The notes under the pieces are model-generated. The model saw nothing but the letters and a program-made list of their open reading frames with translations, ran no database searches and had not been told where the DNA came from. A stretch of 38,798 nt of DNA. It comes from Aneurinibacillus terranovensis DSM 18919 (GTDB lineage: Bacteria; Bacillota; Bacilli; Aneurinibacillales; Aneurinibacillaceae). Each line of letters begins with the position of its first letter. The first letter of the stretch is position 1. Below are positions 9,425 through 17,761 of the stretch, piece after piece. The position numbers were made by a program, and so were the translations under genes. The stretch lies in the NCBI RefSeq assembly GCF_000430625.1, contig NZ_KE387176.1, forward strand, positions 45,502 to 84,299, written 5' to 3'.

Positions 9425-10942
9425 ATGACGTTAGTTGACAACCTTAAAAACACGACGGCTGCCTACCCTGATACGTTCGCTTATTTGTTTCTTGGCGATA
9501 CGTGTACATACGGCGAATTTTTTGAACAGGTAAAAAACGCCGCGGCCTATCTGGCGGATCTCGGTATCGGAAAAGGCGATAACGTGGCTCTGCTTCTCGG
9601 CAATTCTCCTCATTTTGTTGTTTCTTTTTATGGGACGTTGCTAACAGGGGCAACGGTTGTTCCCATTAATCCAATCTATACTCCCCATGAAATTGAATTT
9701 ATTTTGAAAAACAGCGGTGCGAGGGTTGTGTTCGCAGTCGAACAGTTGCTTCCCGTTTTTGAAAATCTTAAACCTCAACTACCTGAGCTGGAACATGTGG
9801 TTTTCACATCCGGTCAGACTCCGCATGATTGGACTCACCCGTACGATGAACTTTCTTTGCGGGCCAACCGGGACTGGGAAGGGCCTCTTGTTCAAGAAGA
9901 AGATGTGGCAGTCATTTTATATACGTCAGGTACGACCGGGACGCCTAAGGGAGCCATGCTCACTCATCGAAATCTGACATCCAATGCCGAATCCATTGCG
10001 AGATATTTAAAGGTGGACCGCAGTGACCGTGTAGTGGCCGTGCTGCCAATGTTTCATGTATTCTGTATGACCGTCTGCCTGAATGCGGCCGTTGTGCTCG
10101 GATCAACCTTGGTCATTATTCCCCGCTTCAGCCCCGGAGACGTAATGAAAACAATCAGGGAAACAAAGGCAACCATTTTCGCGGGTGTTCCTACCATGTA
10201 TAATTTCCTGCTGCACACCCCCGATGGAAAGCCTGAGGATTTGTCCTCCCTCCGAGTTTGCATTTCCGGAGGTGCAGCGCTCCCTGTTGCTCTTATGCAG
10301 AGTTTTGAAGCCAAATTTAATAAAGTCATTTATGAAGGATACGGGTTATCAGAAGCTTCTCCTGTAACCGCATTCAATCCGGTGGATGGCGTGCGCAAAC
10401 CCGGCTCAATAGGTATCAGTATTCCTGATGTAGAGAGTAAAATTGTGGATGAAGAAGATCTGGAAGTACCGCTCGGGCAAGTTGGCGAACTCGTCGTGCG
10501 CGGTCCCAATGTAATGAAGGGATACTTCAGGATGCCTGAAGAAACAGCGATGGCTTTGCGCAACGGATGGCTGCACACCGGGGATATGGCGCGAATGGAC
10601 GAGGATGGATATATTTTTATTGTCGACCGCAAAAAAGATATGATTATTGTTGGCGGTTTTAATGTGTACCCGCGTGAGGTTGAAGAAGCGCTGTACCAGC
10701 ATTCGTCGATCGTTGAAGCGGTGGTTATAGGTGTTCCGGATGAAAATTTTGGGGAGGCTGTCCATGCCTATGTCGTAACAAAGGACCATACGTTAACGGA
10801 GGAATCCATCCAGGAATACTGCCGGGGAGAACTGGCCAAGTACAAAGTGCCCCACAAAGTCATTTTTATTGAAGATCTTCCCAAGAACACAACAGGGAAA
10901 ATTATGCGGCGGGTGCTGCGTGACCAGGTTATGAGAGGATAG
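9425..10942 (+). CDS. lcfB: Long-chain fatty acid-CoA ligase
   Basis: A 505-residue AMP-forming acyl-CoA synthetase that activates fatty acids for the FadNAE cycle. Motifs: the P-loop YTSGTTGTPKGAMLTH (about 167-182), the adenylate motif YEGYGLSEASP, the HTGD hinge region (LHTGDMARMDEDGYI), and the C-terminal lysine in PKNTTGKIMRR. The size fits the LcfB/YhfL group, shorter than LcfA. A GAGGTG ribosome site precedes the ATG. It is 85 bases after fadE with a hairpin between. No separate FadR box is visible, so expression probably depends on readthrough from the fadN promoter. Confidence 0.9.
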   Translation: MTLVDNLKNTTAAYPDTFAYLFLGDTCTYGEFFEQVKNAAAYLADLGIGKGDNVALLLGNSPHFVVSFYGTLLTGATVVPINPIYTPHEIEFILKNSGARVVFAVEQLLPVFENLKPQLPELEHVVFTSGQTPHDWTHPYDELSLRANRDWEGPLVQEEDVAVILYTSGTTGTPKGAMLTHRNLTSNAESIARYLKVDRSDRVVAVLPMFHVFCMTVCLNAAVVLGSTLVIIPRFSPGDVMKTIRETKATIFAGVPTMYNFLLHTPDGKPEDLSSLRVCISGGAALPVALMQSFEAKFNKVIYEGYGLSEASPVTAFNPVDGVRKPGSIGISIPDVESKIVDEEDLEVPLGQVGELVVRGPNVMKGYFRMPEETAMALRNGWLHTGDMARMDEDGYIFIVDRKKDMIIVGGFNVYPREVEEALYQHSSIVEAVVIGVPDENFGEAVHAYVVTKDHTLTEESIQEYCRGELAKYKVPHKVIFIEDLPKNTTGKIMRRVLRDQVMRG

Positions 10943-10976
10943 GGGGAAGAATCAGTGTAAGAATCCTCTTGTTTTT
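10934..10976 (+). terminator. Probable terminator of the fad operon
   Basis: AGAGGAT, overlapping the lcfB stop, pairs with ATCCTCT 22 bases on, followed by TGTTTTT. The loop is long, so confidence is moderate. Confidence 0.5.
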
Positions 10977-10998
10977 AGCTTTAGGCTGCTTATGCAGA

Positions 10999-11074
10999 TC
11001 TTCCATTTGGGGACAGGGAGATACCGGATTCGGATAATGATACTCCGGGCGTCTGCCGTATCCCCGATGGAAGA
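10999..11074. repeat. Long inverted repeat between convergent genes
   Basis: TCTTCCAT and ATGGAAGA form the base of a 76-nt imperfect hairpin. GGGGA/TCCCC comes next, then further GC pairing around ACCGG and CCGGG. It separates lcfB from the convergent 80-residue ORF. It may be a bidirectional terminator. It does not clearly share sequence with the palindromes at 3261 and 14735. Confidence 0.6.
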
Positions 11075-11081
11075 GATGGAA

Positions 11082-11324
11082 CTAGATGTTCTTGAACGAT
11101 TCCATAATCTGGTTGTAATCATCTTCGCGTCCGACGTAGTCTTCCGGGAGAAAGCGGCTTTTTGCCCACTCCATCATTTCATGCCGGGTAGTAAAAATAT
11201 ACGTGTCCTCGCCCCACTCGGTTGAAATTTCACGAACCGTGATTTTAGCCCCTTCCGCTTCCACCGTCATCATATTCCAATTATCCTGTTTATAAATAAT
11301 GTGTTTTTTTGCCATTTGTTCCAT
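11082..11324 (-). CDS. Hypothetical 80-residue protein
   Basis: A short soluble protein beginning MEQMAKKHIIYKQDNWN, mixed alpha/beta in appearance, with Trp and acidic residues (ISTEWGEDTYIFTT, FLPEDYVGREDDY). An AAAGG ribosome site precedes the first ATG; an alternative ATG three codons later (MAKK) is possible. There are no signal peptide or membrane segments. I recognise no family. It is divergent from nth and could share its regulatory region. Confidence 0.6.
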   Translation of the reverse strand: MEQMAKKHIIYKQDNWNMMTVEAEGAKITVREISTEWGEDTYIFTTRHEMMEWAKSRFLPEDYVGREDDYNQIMESFKNI

Positions 11325-11369
11325 TTCAAACCTTTCATTTTCTTAATATTTTCCTTCTAAGTGTAGCTA

Positions 11370-11398
11370 TTGACGAAAAAATTAGCAACTGCTACATT
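11370..11398 (+). promoter_or_regulatory. SigA promoter of nth
   Basis: TTGACG and TACATT are separated by exactly 17 bases and lie 40 bases before the nth ATG. It is a good vegetative promoter. Confidence 0.75.
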
Positions 11399-11437
11399 CG
11401 ATAGTGTATACGAAAATCTGTCAGAATAAAAGGATGA

Positions 11438-12094
11438 ATGGCCTTGTTAACGAAAGCACAAATCCGCAGGGTATTGGATACGATGGGAGAAATGTTTCCC
11501 GATGCTCACTGCGAACTCAACCATAGCAATCCATTTGAACTAACGATTGCGGTTCTTCTATCCGCCCAATGCACGGATGCGCTTGTCAATAAAGTAACCC
11601 CGCATTTGTTTGCAAAATATAAAACTCCCCACGATTATGTAAATGTGCCGTTGGAAGAACTGGAGCAGGATATTCACAGTATCGGTCTTTTCCGGAATAA
11701 AGCAAAAAATATTCAGAAACTGTGCCGCCTTCTCCTTGAAGACTACAATGGAGAGATTCCCCGCGATCATGCCGAACTCGTTAAATTGCCGGGCGTTGGC
11801 CGTAAAACAGCAAATGTGGTGGTCTCTACCGCGTTCGGCGTTCCGGCGATCGCAGTAGATACGCATGTGGAACGTGTTTCAAAGCGTCTAGGTATTGCAC
11901 GCTGGAAGGACACGCCTCTTCAAGTAGAAGAAACGTTGATGAAAAAAGTTCCACGCGATGAATGGTCTGCAACGCATCACCGGATGATTTTTTTCGGACG
12001 CTACCACTGTAAAGCGCAGAATCCGCAGTGCCAAGTGTGTCCTCTGTTAGACCTGTGCCGTGAAGGTCAAAAGCGGTTAAAAATAAAAGAATAG
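11438..12094 (+). CDS. nth: Endonuclease III (DNA glycosylase/AP lyase)
   Basis: A 218-residue base-excision repair enzyme that removes oxidised pyrimidines and cleaves the abasic site. The helix-hairpin-helix LVKLPGVGRKTANVV carries the catalytic lysine, and VDTHVERVSKRLG carries the catalytic aspartate. The C-terminal cysteines in CKAQNPQCQVCPLLDLC follow the C-x6-C-x2-C-x5-C pattern of the 4Fe-4S cluster. Length is typical. AAAGG sits only four bases before the ATG, a tight but usable spacing. In B. subtilis nth is near dnaD; here it stands alone behind its own promoter. Confidence 0.95.
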   Translation: MALLTKAQIRRVLDTMGEMFPDAHCELNHSNPFELTIAVLLSAQCTDALVNKVTPHLFAKYKTPHDYVNVPLEELEQDIHSIGLFRNKAKNIQKLCRLLLEDYNGEIPRDHAELVKLPGVGRKTANVVVSTAFGVPAIAVDTHVERVSKRLGIARWKDTPLQVEETLMKKVPRDEWSATHHRMIFFGRYHCKAQNPQCQVCPLLDLCREGQKRLKIKE

Positions 12095-12146
12095 AAGGGT
12101 TACGTTATAAAAATTTGCACATCTAACTCTTGACGATCGATCGTAG

Positions 12147-12191
12147 TTAGCCTAAACTAATTCTTGTATTAGTCAGGGCTAATTTTCTTTT
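12147..12191 (+). terminator. Terminator after nth
   Basis: TTAGCC pairs with GGCTAA, and inside it ACTAAT pairs with ATTAGT over a TCTTGT loop. TTTTCTTTT follows. It begins about 50 bases after the nth stop. The TTAGCCTAA core also resembles half of a DtxR/IdeR box, but the hairpin and T-run explain it better. Confidence 0.7.
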
Positions 12192-12237
12192 AAGTTAAAG
12201 CGCTGAAAATGTATTTTAAGTTTTTTTTATTTAGTTA

Positions 12238-12266
12238 TTGAGAATGATTATTGTTTTTGTTTAAAT
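12238..12266 (+). promoter_or_regulatory. Candidate iron-regulated promoter of efeU
   Basis: TTGAGA and TTAAAT are separated by 17 bases. The -35 hexamer overlaps the first Fur box, which is the expected layout for repression by iron-loaded Fur. The -10 is only a moderate match. Confidence 0.5.
12239..12253. promoter_or_regulatory. Fur box 1
   Basis: TGAGAATGATTATTG matches 11 of the 14 defined positions of the Bacillus 7-1-7 Fur consensus TGATAATNATTATCA. It overlaps the putative -35 of the efeU promoter. Confidence 0.8.
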
Positions 12267-12348
12267 GGAAGGTGTTGATGATCACACATCATGAAATTAG
12301 TTCATGAAATAATTTTATTAGCGAGGAGATTTTTTTAATTTTTTATAT

Positions 12349-12363
12349 TGAGAATGATTATTG
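12349..12363. promoter_or_regulatory. Fur box 2
   Basis: An identical copy of Fur box 1 lies 110 bases downstream, 37 bases before the efeU start. The matching context extends to ATTGAGAATGATTATTG in both. Paired boxes suggest tight repression, or a second start point. Confidence 0.8.
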
Positions 12364-12400
12364 ATTTTATTTATTGGTGGAGATTGCGAGGAGGGGGATT

Positions 12401-13879
12401 ATGATAAATCGTTTATATGGTGTGACAATGGTGTTTTTGGTAGCGGTCTTCTGCCTTGCGCCCGGTATGGTACGGGCAGAAAGCCAGGGAGCCGAGAATA
12501 TGGCGAAGGCTGAGCAATACGTTATTGAGGCATTAAACAATGCGAGACAAGGGAATCTGGCGGAAGCCCAGAAAAACTTTCAGAAGTTCAACGAGACGTG
12601 GCTCGACATTGAAAGCACTGTCAAACCGGAATCAGGGAAGGCGTATAGCGACATTGAATCCAACATGGGTCAGGTGGAATATGCCTTCATGCAGAATAAG
12701 CAGCAGGATATCGTTAAGGCATTACAGGGTCTGCAAAGCACAAATGAAAAATTTATTCAGGGCGGGTACGCCAAGAGAGAAGGATTCAAGAAACAAAACA
12801 TAACGCTATCAGATTTCGTTGCCATGCTGCAGCAAACGAAAGATAAGGTGCAGAACCATGACCGGCAGTCAGCCCTTTCTGGCATTGCAAAAGCCCGGGA
12901 GTCTTGGCTTAGTGTCGAAGGTGTTGTAGTGGCACAATCAGCTACGATATACAGTGATTCAGAGCGGGATATGGTAACCGTGAATGCGATGATTTCCGAC
13001 GGGAATTACAAGGGTGCCGCCGGGATACTTGACAAAATGATTGGATATTTGACACCGCTGACGGCTAAATCCGGGTACACCATTTGGGATGCTGCCATGA
13101 TTCCAATCCGGGAAGGAATGGAAGCACTTCTAGTTGTCGGTGCGCTGTTAGCCTTTGTTAAAAAATCCAATCAAGGTGTCGGAAAGGGTTGGATTTGGGG
13201 CGGGGTTTTTGCAGGCCTTGGGCTAAGCGGTGTCTTGGCAATCATTGTTAAATTTGTTTTTTCATCAGGAGCCTTCGGCCGGAACAATTTCCTTATCTCG
13301 GGATGGACGGGTGTGTTTGCGGCGGTAATGCTTTTATATATGAGCTATTGGCTGCATAGTAAGTCTAATGTTGCGGAGTGGAACCGGTACATTCAAACAA
13401 AAAGCCAATCGGCAGTCAATACCGGACGAATGATATCCCTCGGTGTTTTAACGTTCCTTGCTGTCTTTCGGGAGGGAACAGAGACTGTGTTATTTGTTAT
13501 TGGTATGGTAAATCAAATTAGCTTTCAACAATTGATATTTGGGATTTTAATTGGTTTAGGCATTTTGGCGGTCATTGCTTATCTCATGCTGTTTATTGGC
13601 CTAAAGCTGCCTATGCGGCCGTTTTTCCTCGTATCAAGCTTAATTGTATTCTATTTATGTGTGAAATTCACGGGGCTTGGCATCCACAGTCTCCAACTCG
13701 CAGGCTCACTGCCATCGACAACATCAACCAACTTGCCAAGTATTGATTTCCTGGGGTTCTACCCATCATGGCAGAGTGCCATCCCGCAAATCGCATTAGC
13801 CTTGTTTGCGGTGGTGGTAGTACTGTGGAAGCGAATGAATAAACGGCGGCAGACGCTTAAAGAAACAACGCAAATGTAG
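12401..13879 (+). CDS. efeU: FTR1-family iron permease EfeU with extracytoplasmic domain
   Basis: A 492-residue membrane protein with a signal peptide (FLVAVFCLAPGMVRAES), then about 200 extracytoplasmic residues, then the multi-helix FTR1 permease. The two iron-binding REGxE motifs are REGMEALLVVG (about 237) and REGTETVLFVIG (about 357). The extracytoplasmic part holds two copies of a helical repeat marked by ETWLDIE (about 66) and ESWLSVE (about 168). Length is close to B. subtilis EfeU (YwbL). GAGGAGGGGG directly before the ATG at 12401 fixes the start; an in-frame start 27 bases upstream has none. Two Fur boxes precede it. EfeO and EfeB do not follow. Confidence 0.9.
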   Translation: MINRLYGVTMVFLVAVFCLAPGMVRAESQGAENMAKAEQYVIEALNNARQGNLAEAQKNFQKFNETWLDIESTVKPESGKAYSDIESNMGQVEYAFMQNKQQDIVKALQGLQSTNEKFIQGGYAKREGFKKQNITLSDFVAMLQQTKDKVQNHDRQSALSGIAKARESWLSVEGVVVAQSATIYSDSERDMVTVNAMISDGNYKGAAGILDKMIGYLTPLTAKSGYTIWDAAMIPIREGMEALLVVGALLAFVKKSNQGVGKGWIWGGVFAGLGLSGVLAIIVKFVFSSGAFGRNNFLISGWTGVFAAVMLLYMSYWLHSKSNVAEWNRYIQTKSQSAVNTGRMISLGVLTFLAVFREGTETVLFVIGMVNQISFQQLIFGILIGLGILAVIAYLMLFIGLKLPMRPFFLVSSLIVFYLCVKFTGLGIHSLQLAGSLPSTTSTNLPSIDFLGFYPSWQSAIPQIALALFAVVVVLWKRMNKRRQTLKETTQM

Positions 13880-13915
13880 AACATCATTTTTATAGAAAAT
13901 TAGGGGGAAAATTAG

Positions 13916-14692
13916 ATGATAACTTTCAGAACCATTCTTTCATTAGCTTTAATCAGCACAGCAGCTCTAACCGGGTGTGGCTTGACCAACAATGCCGCGT
14001 CCAACACTTCAACGACTACGACCAGTACCACTACAACCAGTACGACTGCTCAATCAGATACCGCGAAAACACCTTCAAACGGGCAGACAGAGGCGCCGAA
14101 TGTGAAAGATGGTGTTGGGAAGTTCCTTCATAATGCTAAACAATTAAGAAAGGCCATTAAAGCGGGGGACGAAACAAAAATCAAGGAGATCGGTCCAAAA
14201 TTAGAAGAAAACTGGAAATTCTTTGAGGATGGTGTTAAATCCCAGTACCCAGACCAGTACGCTGAAGTAGAAAAATATCTTGACCCGACTGTTGCGGGAT
14301 CGAAAGCTTCTGCTATTGATAAAAACACGCTCTTAAAGCTCGATAATCAACTGATTGATGTTTTATACAGCCTTTCCGAGAAGCTAATTCCTGTTGAGCA
14401 AGTCCAAGATGGTGTTTCAACGATGTTAGCGGCGACGAAGGAACTAAAACAAAAAATTAACACTGGTGACCAGGCAAAGGTTAAGGAGATTGGACCAAAG
14501 CTGGAAGAGGCATGGAGCACTTTTGAAGATGGCCTTCAGCCAAGACAGCCGGATTTCTATGAGAAGATCGAAAAATATCTTAATCCGGAAGTTGCCGGCT
14601 CTCAGGTAAGCCCGCTGGATAAACAAACACTGGGACAATTGAATGACCAGTTATCTCAAACACTCAGCGAGCTTCAGCAAAAGCTTAAGTAG
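13916..14692 (+). CDS. Iron-operon lipoprotein with tandem repeats
   Basis: A 258-residue lipoprotein: signal peptide ending in lipobox LTGC (Cys21), then a Thr/Ser-rich linker (about 26-50), then two similar repeats of about 95 residues. Each repeat contains KEIGPKLEE, W-x2-FEDG, EKYL and VAGS. The repeats resemble the W-containing extracytoplasmic repeats of the preceding EfeU, so it probably presents iron to EfeU, in place of EfeO. This role is inferred from position and repeat similarity. I see no M75 peptidase HxxE motif and no haem or Cys ligands. GGGGG precedes the ATG; the gap to efeU is 36 bases, so they are probably co-transcribed under Fur. Confidence 0.75.
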   Translation: MITFRTILSLALISTAALTGCGLTNNAASNTSTTTTSTTTTSTTAQSDTAKTPSNGQTEAPNVKDGVGKFLHNAKQLRKAIKAGDETKIKEIGPKLEENWKFFEDGVKSQYPDQYAEVEKYLDPTVAGSKASAIDKNTLLKLDNQLIDVLYSLSEKLIPVEQVQDGVSTMLAATKELKQKINTGDQAKVKEIGPKLEEAWSTFEDGLQPRQPDFYEKIEKYLNPEVAGSQVSPLDKQTLGQLNDQLSQTLSELQQKLK

Positions 14693-14734
14693 ATCTGGCG
14701 CAGCCAAAAACATCCGCGTGTGATGCATCGAAAT

Positions 14735-14932
14735 CCGTTGTGTTTTTGCGGGTTTTCCCTTGCGGAGAAGCGTTGACTGTCCGTGATTCTCTTCCGTGTG
14801 GAGACGGCCCGAAACATCTGGATATTTCGAGGATGCAGCCAGTCGGGCCTAAAAGCACCTCCAAACGGAAGAGAGTTACGGACAGTTTATGCTTACATAC
14901 AAGGAAAGACCTCCGAAAAAAATAAAAATCGG
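14735..14932. repeat. Long palindromic repeat, copy 2
   Basis: About 198 nt of end-to-end palindrome between the convergent lipoprotein gene and the DtxR-family gene. Middle arms: ACTGTCCGTGATTCTCTTCC and GGAAGAGAGTTACGGACAGT. Apical stem: GGCCCGA and TCGGGCC around a 30-base loop. Outer arms: CCGTTGTGTTTTTG and AAAAATAAAAATCGG. It matches the reverse complement of the copy at 3261-3434, most clearly at GGTTTTCCCTTGC, ACTGTCCGTG and GCCCGAAACATC. Short ORFs crossing it are by-products of the palindrome. Confidence 0.8.
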
Positions 14933-14961
14933 TCTATTTCAATGCCCAATATCTCCTGGTT

Positions 14962-15630
14962 TTACTTTCGGTCAACCTCCACAGCAAGAATTCGTTCCGC
15001 TAATTCAATTGGAATAAGCACAGAAGCTCCGTTTATAAAAGCCGTGATTGTATGTTCAGAAGGAGACGAGGAAATCAATCCAATTTCCGCGCCAGGAACA
15101 AATCCGTTCCCTTCTAAAAAACGCAGGATATCCATGTCTTCCTCTGCATGTTCAAAAATTCGGTTGATTTTAACGGTAGCAGGGATCGGCATTTGTGATA
15201 ACGGGGTTGCGTTAGCGACAAATCCGCCCGACCCGGGGATAACGTTTCCATGGGGACATGTGGTTGGATTTCCCAGGGCCTGGGCCAACCGTTTTTCGAC
15301 TCGTTCCGATAGAGCCGATTCCAAACGGCTTGCTTCTTCATGTGCTTCCGCCCAATCAAACCCTAACACGTCCGTCAGCCATCTTTCGAGTAATCGATGG
15401 CGTCGAATGATCGTTTCCGCCCGCTGGACTCCAGCATCTGAAAGTATAATTTCACGGGTATCGGTATCGGCTACATAACCCAAAGCAATCAACCGCTGTA
15501 CGGTTTGAGATACAGTCGGCCTTGCCACCCCTAAATAATCCGCAAGTTTTGACCCAATCACGTTTTGGCCTTCCGTATGTAAAATATATATCGCCTCAAG
15601 GTATTTATCCATTCCCTGTTTTTTATTCAT
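14962..15630 (-). CDS. DtxR/MntR-family metal-dependent repressor
   Basis: A 222-residue regulator. It has an N-terminal winged helix (MDKYLEAIYIL, then VARPTVSQTVQRLIALGYV as recognition helix), a metal-binding dimerisation domain (RHRLLERWLTDVLGFDWAEAH; CPHGNVIP), and a C-terminal SH3/FeoA-like domain from about residue 145. The third domain and the length fit the iron-type DtxR/IdeR group better than the 140-residue B. subtilis MntR, though manganese cannot be excluded. GGAGGGAG precedes the ATG. It faces the Fur-controlled iron operon, consistent with a metal-homeostasis neighbourhood. A small inverted repeat ATTAG-AG-CTAAT lies in its promoter region (15676-15687) and might be its own operator. 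Confidence 0.85.
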   Translation of the reverse strand: MNKKQGMDKYLEAIYILHTEGQNVIGSKLADYLGVARPTVSQTVQRLIALGYVADTDTREIILSDAGVQRAETIIRRHRLLERWLTDVLGFDWAEAHEEASRLESALSERVEKRLAQALGNPTTCPHGNVIPGSGGFVANATPLSQMPIPATVKINRIFEHAEEDMDILRFLEGNGFVPGAEIGLISSSPSEHTITAFINGASVLIPIELAERILAVEVDRK

Positions 15631-15774
15631 TTACTCCCTCCAAATTCATGTCCCTTCTCTTATTATACACCGTTTATTAGAGCTAATTGTGATGTCCGGC
15701 AATCCAGACAGGATAAGGACTGAGAGGGATAGGGGGAAAATTTTCACCTGATCTAATTCTTCTAAACTCCAAGT

Positions 15775-17451
15775 CTAAAATCTCCCTGACTTAAAAATCG
15801 AATATAATAGCCACAAGAACATTAGTGTCGCCATACCAAAACCTATCTCTATTGCGGGAATTTTCCACAGCAATGTGGATTGTCTGCCCAGAGAAGAACC
15901 GATTATAACACCCACCATGATGATACTGAAGGCTAACAAAACGATACTAAATGACAATCGATTGCTGATCCGATCCAATTTCTTCAAAAAAAGATCCAGT
16001 TCGGGGATGGCGATCTCAATACGAAGTCTCCCCCGTTTGATCAAAGAGGTTAATTCTTTCATGTGTTTGGGAAGATCGAACAACAACTCCCCGTAATCGG
16101 AAACACGCTTCCATACCGTTTCCGCAACACTTTTGGGATGCAGTCGTTCCTTTAACAGTTTACGCCCAAATGGCTCCGCAATGTCGAAGATACTAAAAAC
16201 AGGATCCAGTTTTTCAACAACGCCTTCAACCGTCAACAAAGTCTTCCCCAATAACGTTAAGTCTGCAGGAATCCGGATGTCGTGTTGAAACGCTGTGCGA
16301 AACAGGTCATTGACAGCCTCCCCGAGACTTATTTGATTTAACGGGACACCGTAATACTTTTCCCTCAATTGTTCTACATCGCCGCGCAACTGCACCATAT
16401 TCACATCTTCAGACACTAATCCCATGCGGAGGATGGCTTTGATTACCCCGTCTGTACTTTGACGCATCAAGGCAATGACCAAAGAAGAAAAATGGTATTT
16501 CATCTCGGGAGTAAGTCGTCCTACCATGCCAAAATCTATAAACGCGATCACTTCTCCTGGTAATACGAACACATTTCCGGGGTGAGGATCCCCATGAAAG
16601 AAACCGTTGTTGAAAATTTGGTGAAAAATCGCTTTCGCCAGACGTTCCGCCAGACTCTTCGGATTGTACCCGTTTTGCTTAAGTTTATCGAGCTCATTGA
16701 GTTTTACACCATCAACGTATTCCATGGTTAATACTTTCTTGGTGGAATACTCCAAAAATACTTTTGGAACATAGATAGAAGGGTCATTCCAGAACTGATT
16801 AGAGATTTTCTCCGCATTGCGGCTTTCCATTGTAAAATCGAGTTCTGCTCGAAGGGACTTGGAGAATTCATCCACCATATCCCGGATTTGATATCTTGCC
16901 GCCCATTTCAGACGGTATTCAGCGAGAGCGGCCAAATCCTGAAGGATTTCCAAATCCGTTTCAATCACACTGGTGATATTCGGACGTTGGATTTTTACCG
17001 CCACTTTTTCGCCGGACTGTAAGAACGCTTGATGGACTTGTCCAATTGACGCGGCAGCTAATGGAGCATCGTCAAAATGACGAAAAATGTTTTCCAGTTC
17101 ATCCCCCAATTCCTCCTGAACAATGTCTCGCACTTCTTGAAAAGAAAAAGGAGGGACCTGGTCCTGTAATTTTTCTAATTCACAAATGATCTCTTCGGGA
17201 AGCAAGTCGGGGCGCGTACTTGCTATTTGCCCCAATTTCACGAAAGTTGGTCCCAATTCTTGCAGAACAAGCCTGATCCGTTCGCCAACGGTTTTTGAAT
17301 CCTTTTTCTTTGGCTCGAAGAACAGTCTCTGGGGGAAGGAGAGAAACTGAGCAAAACCGATTTCCTTGACCACGATTCCAAATCCATGGCGAATCAAAGC
17401 AATTGCAATATCACGATAACGGCTGATATGGCGCATCCTTTTTCCATTCAT
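15775..17451 (-). CDS. AarF/UbiB (ABC1) family atypical kinase
   Basis: A 558-residue ABC1-family protein. The KxGQ motif is in FVKLGQIASTRPD (about 72-84), the Ala-rich nucleotide loop is AAASIGQVHQA, and the conserved lysine is in VAVKIQRPN. The catalytic and metal-binding motifs are FFHGDPHPGN and IAFIDFGMVGRL. Two transmembrane helices close the C-terminus (about 505-555). The family supports isoprenoid quinone biosynthesis or lipid homeostasis as an ATPase/kinase. Firmicutes make menaquinone, so its substrate here is unknown. AAGGGGA precedes the ATG. It follows the phasin-like gene by 16 bases, a pairing common in Firmicutes. Confidence 0.9.
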   Translation of the reverse strand: MNGKRMRHISRYRDIAIALIRHGFGIVVKEIGFAQFLSFPQRLFFEPKKKDSKTVGERIRLVLQELGPTFVKLGQIASTRPDLLPEEIICELEKLQDQVPPFSFQEVRDIVQEELGDELENIFRHFDDAPLAAASIGQVHQAFLQSGEKVAVKIQRPNITSVIETDLEILQDLAALAEYRLKWAARYQIRDMVDEFSKSLRAELDFTMESRNAEKISNQFWNDPSIYVPKVFLEYSTKKVLTMEYVDGVKLNELDKLKQNGYNPKSLAERLAKAIFHQIFNNGFFHGDPHPGNVFVLPGEVIAFIDFGMVGRLTPEMKYHFSSLVIALMRQSTDGVIKAILRMGLVSEDVNMVQLRGDVEQLREKYYGVPLNQISLGEAVNDLFRTAFQHDIRIPADLTLLGKTLLTVEGVVEKLDPVFSIFDIAEPFGRKLLKERLHPKSVAETVWKRVSDYGELLFDLPKHMKELTSLIKRGRLRIEIAIPELDLFLKKLDRISNRLSFSIVLLAFSIIMVGVIIGSSLGRQSTLLWKIPAIEIGFGMATLMFLWLLYSIFKSGRF

Positions 17452-17467
17452 CAGTACGTCCCCTTAT

Positions 17468-17761
17468 TTACTCGCCTCGTTTTTCCAGGTTCTGAATTCG
17501 CTGCTCCAACCAGTGGATATCTTCTTTTGTGGCTACATCCAATTCGTCCATCATTTGTTTCAGCTGCTCACGCATGATGCGTTTCAATTCGTCTTTTTGT
17601 TCTTCACCTCGTTGAATCAGTTGATTGATCATATCCTTAGACTCTTCCTTGGACAGGTCCCCTTTTTTCACCCATTCATTGACAAGCTTTTCCGCTTGTT
17701 CCTTGCTTGTAACGGCCAAACCCAGTCCAAACGCCAATCCTTTTTTGATAAAATCCATCAT
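17468..17761 (-). CDS. Phasin-like coiled-coil protein
   Basis: A 97-residue protein beginning MMDFIKKGLAFGLGLAVTSK. It has a short amphipathic or hydrophobic N-terminus followed by a long charged helix ending in a coiled coil (DIHWLEQRIQNLEKRGE). This layout matches the small proteins annotated as phasin or polyhydroxyalkanoate-synthesis regulators that precede AarF-type genes. I chose the start at 17761 because AAAGGAGG lies just upstream; the longer frame to 17857 has no ribosome site. Function is inferred from neighbour and shape only. It is co-directional with the kinase. Confidence 0.75.
   Translation of the reverse strand: MMDFIKKGLAFGLGLAVTSKEQAEKLVNEWVKKGDLSKEESKDMINQLIQRGEEQKDELKRIMREQLKQMMDELDVATKEDIHWLEQRIQNLEKRGE

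Noticed and set aside
12143-12161. DtxR/IdeR-box-like sequence after nth (TTAGCCTAA core)
   Set aside because: Only one half-site fits, and the same bases form the stem of a terminator with a U-tract. The true iron control sites are the two Fur boxes downstream.
14740-15478. Plus-strand ORFs of up to 231 codons across the second palindrome and the DtxR-family gene
   Set aside because: They are antisense to a clear DtxR-family gene and have no start signals.
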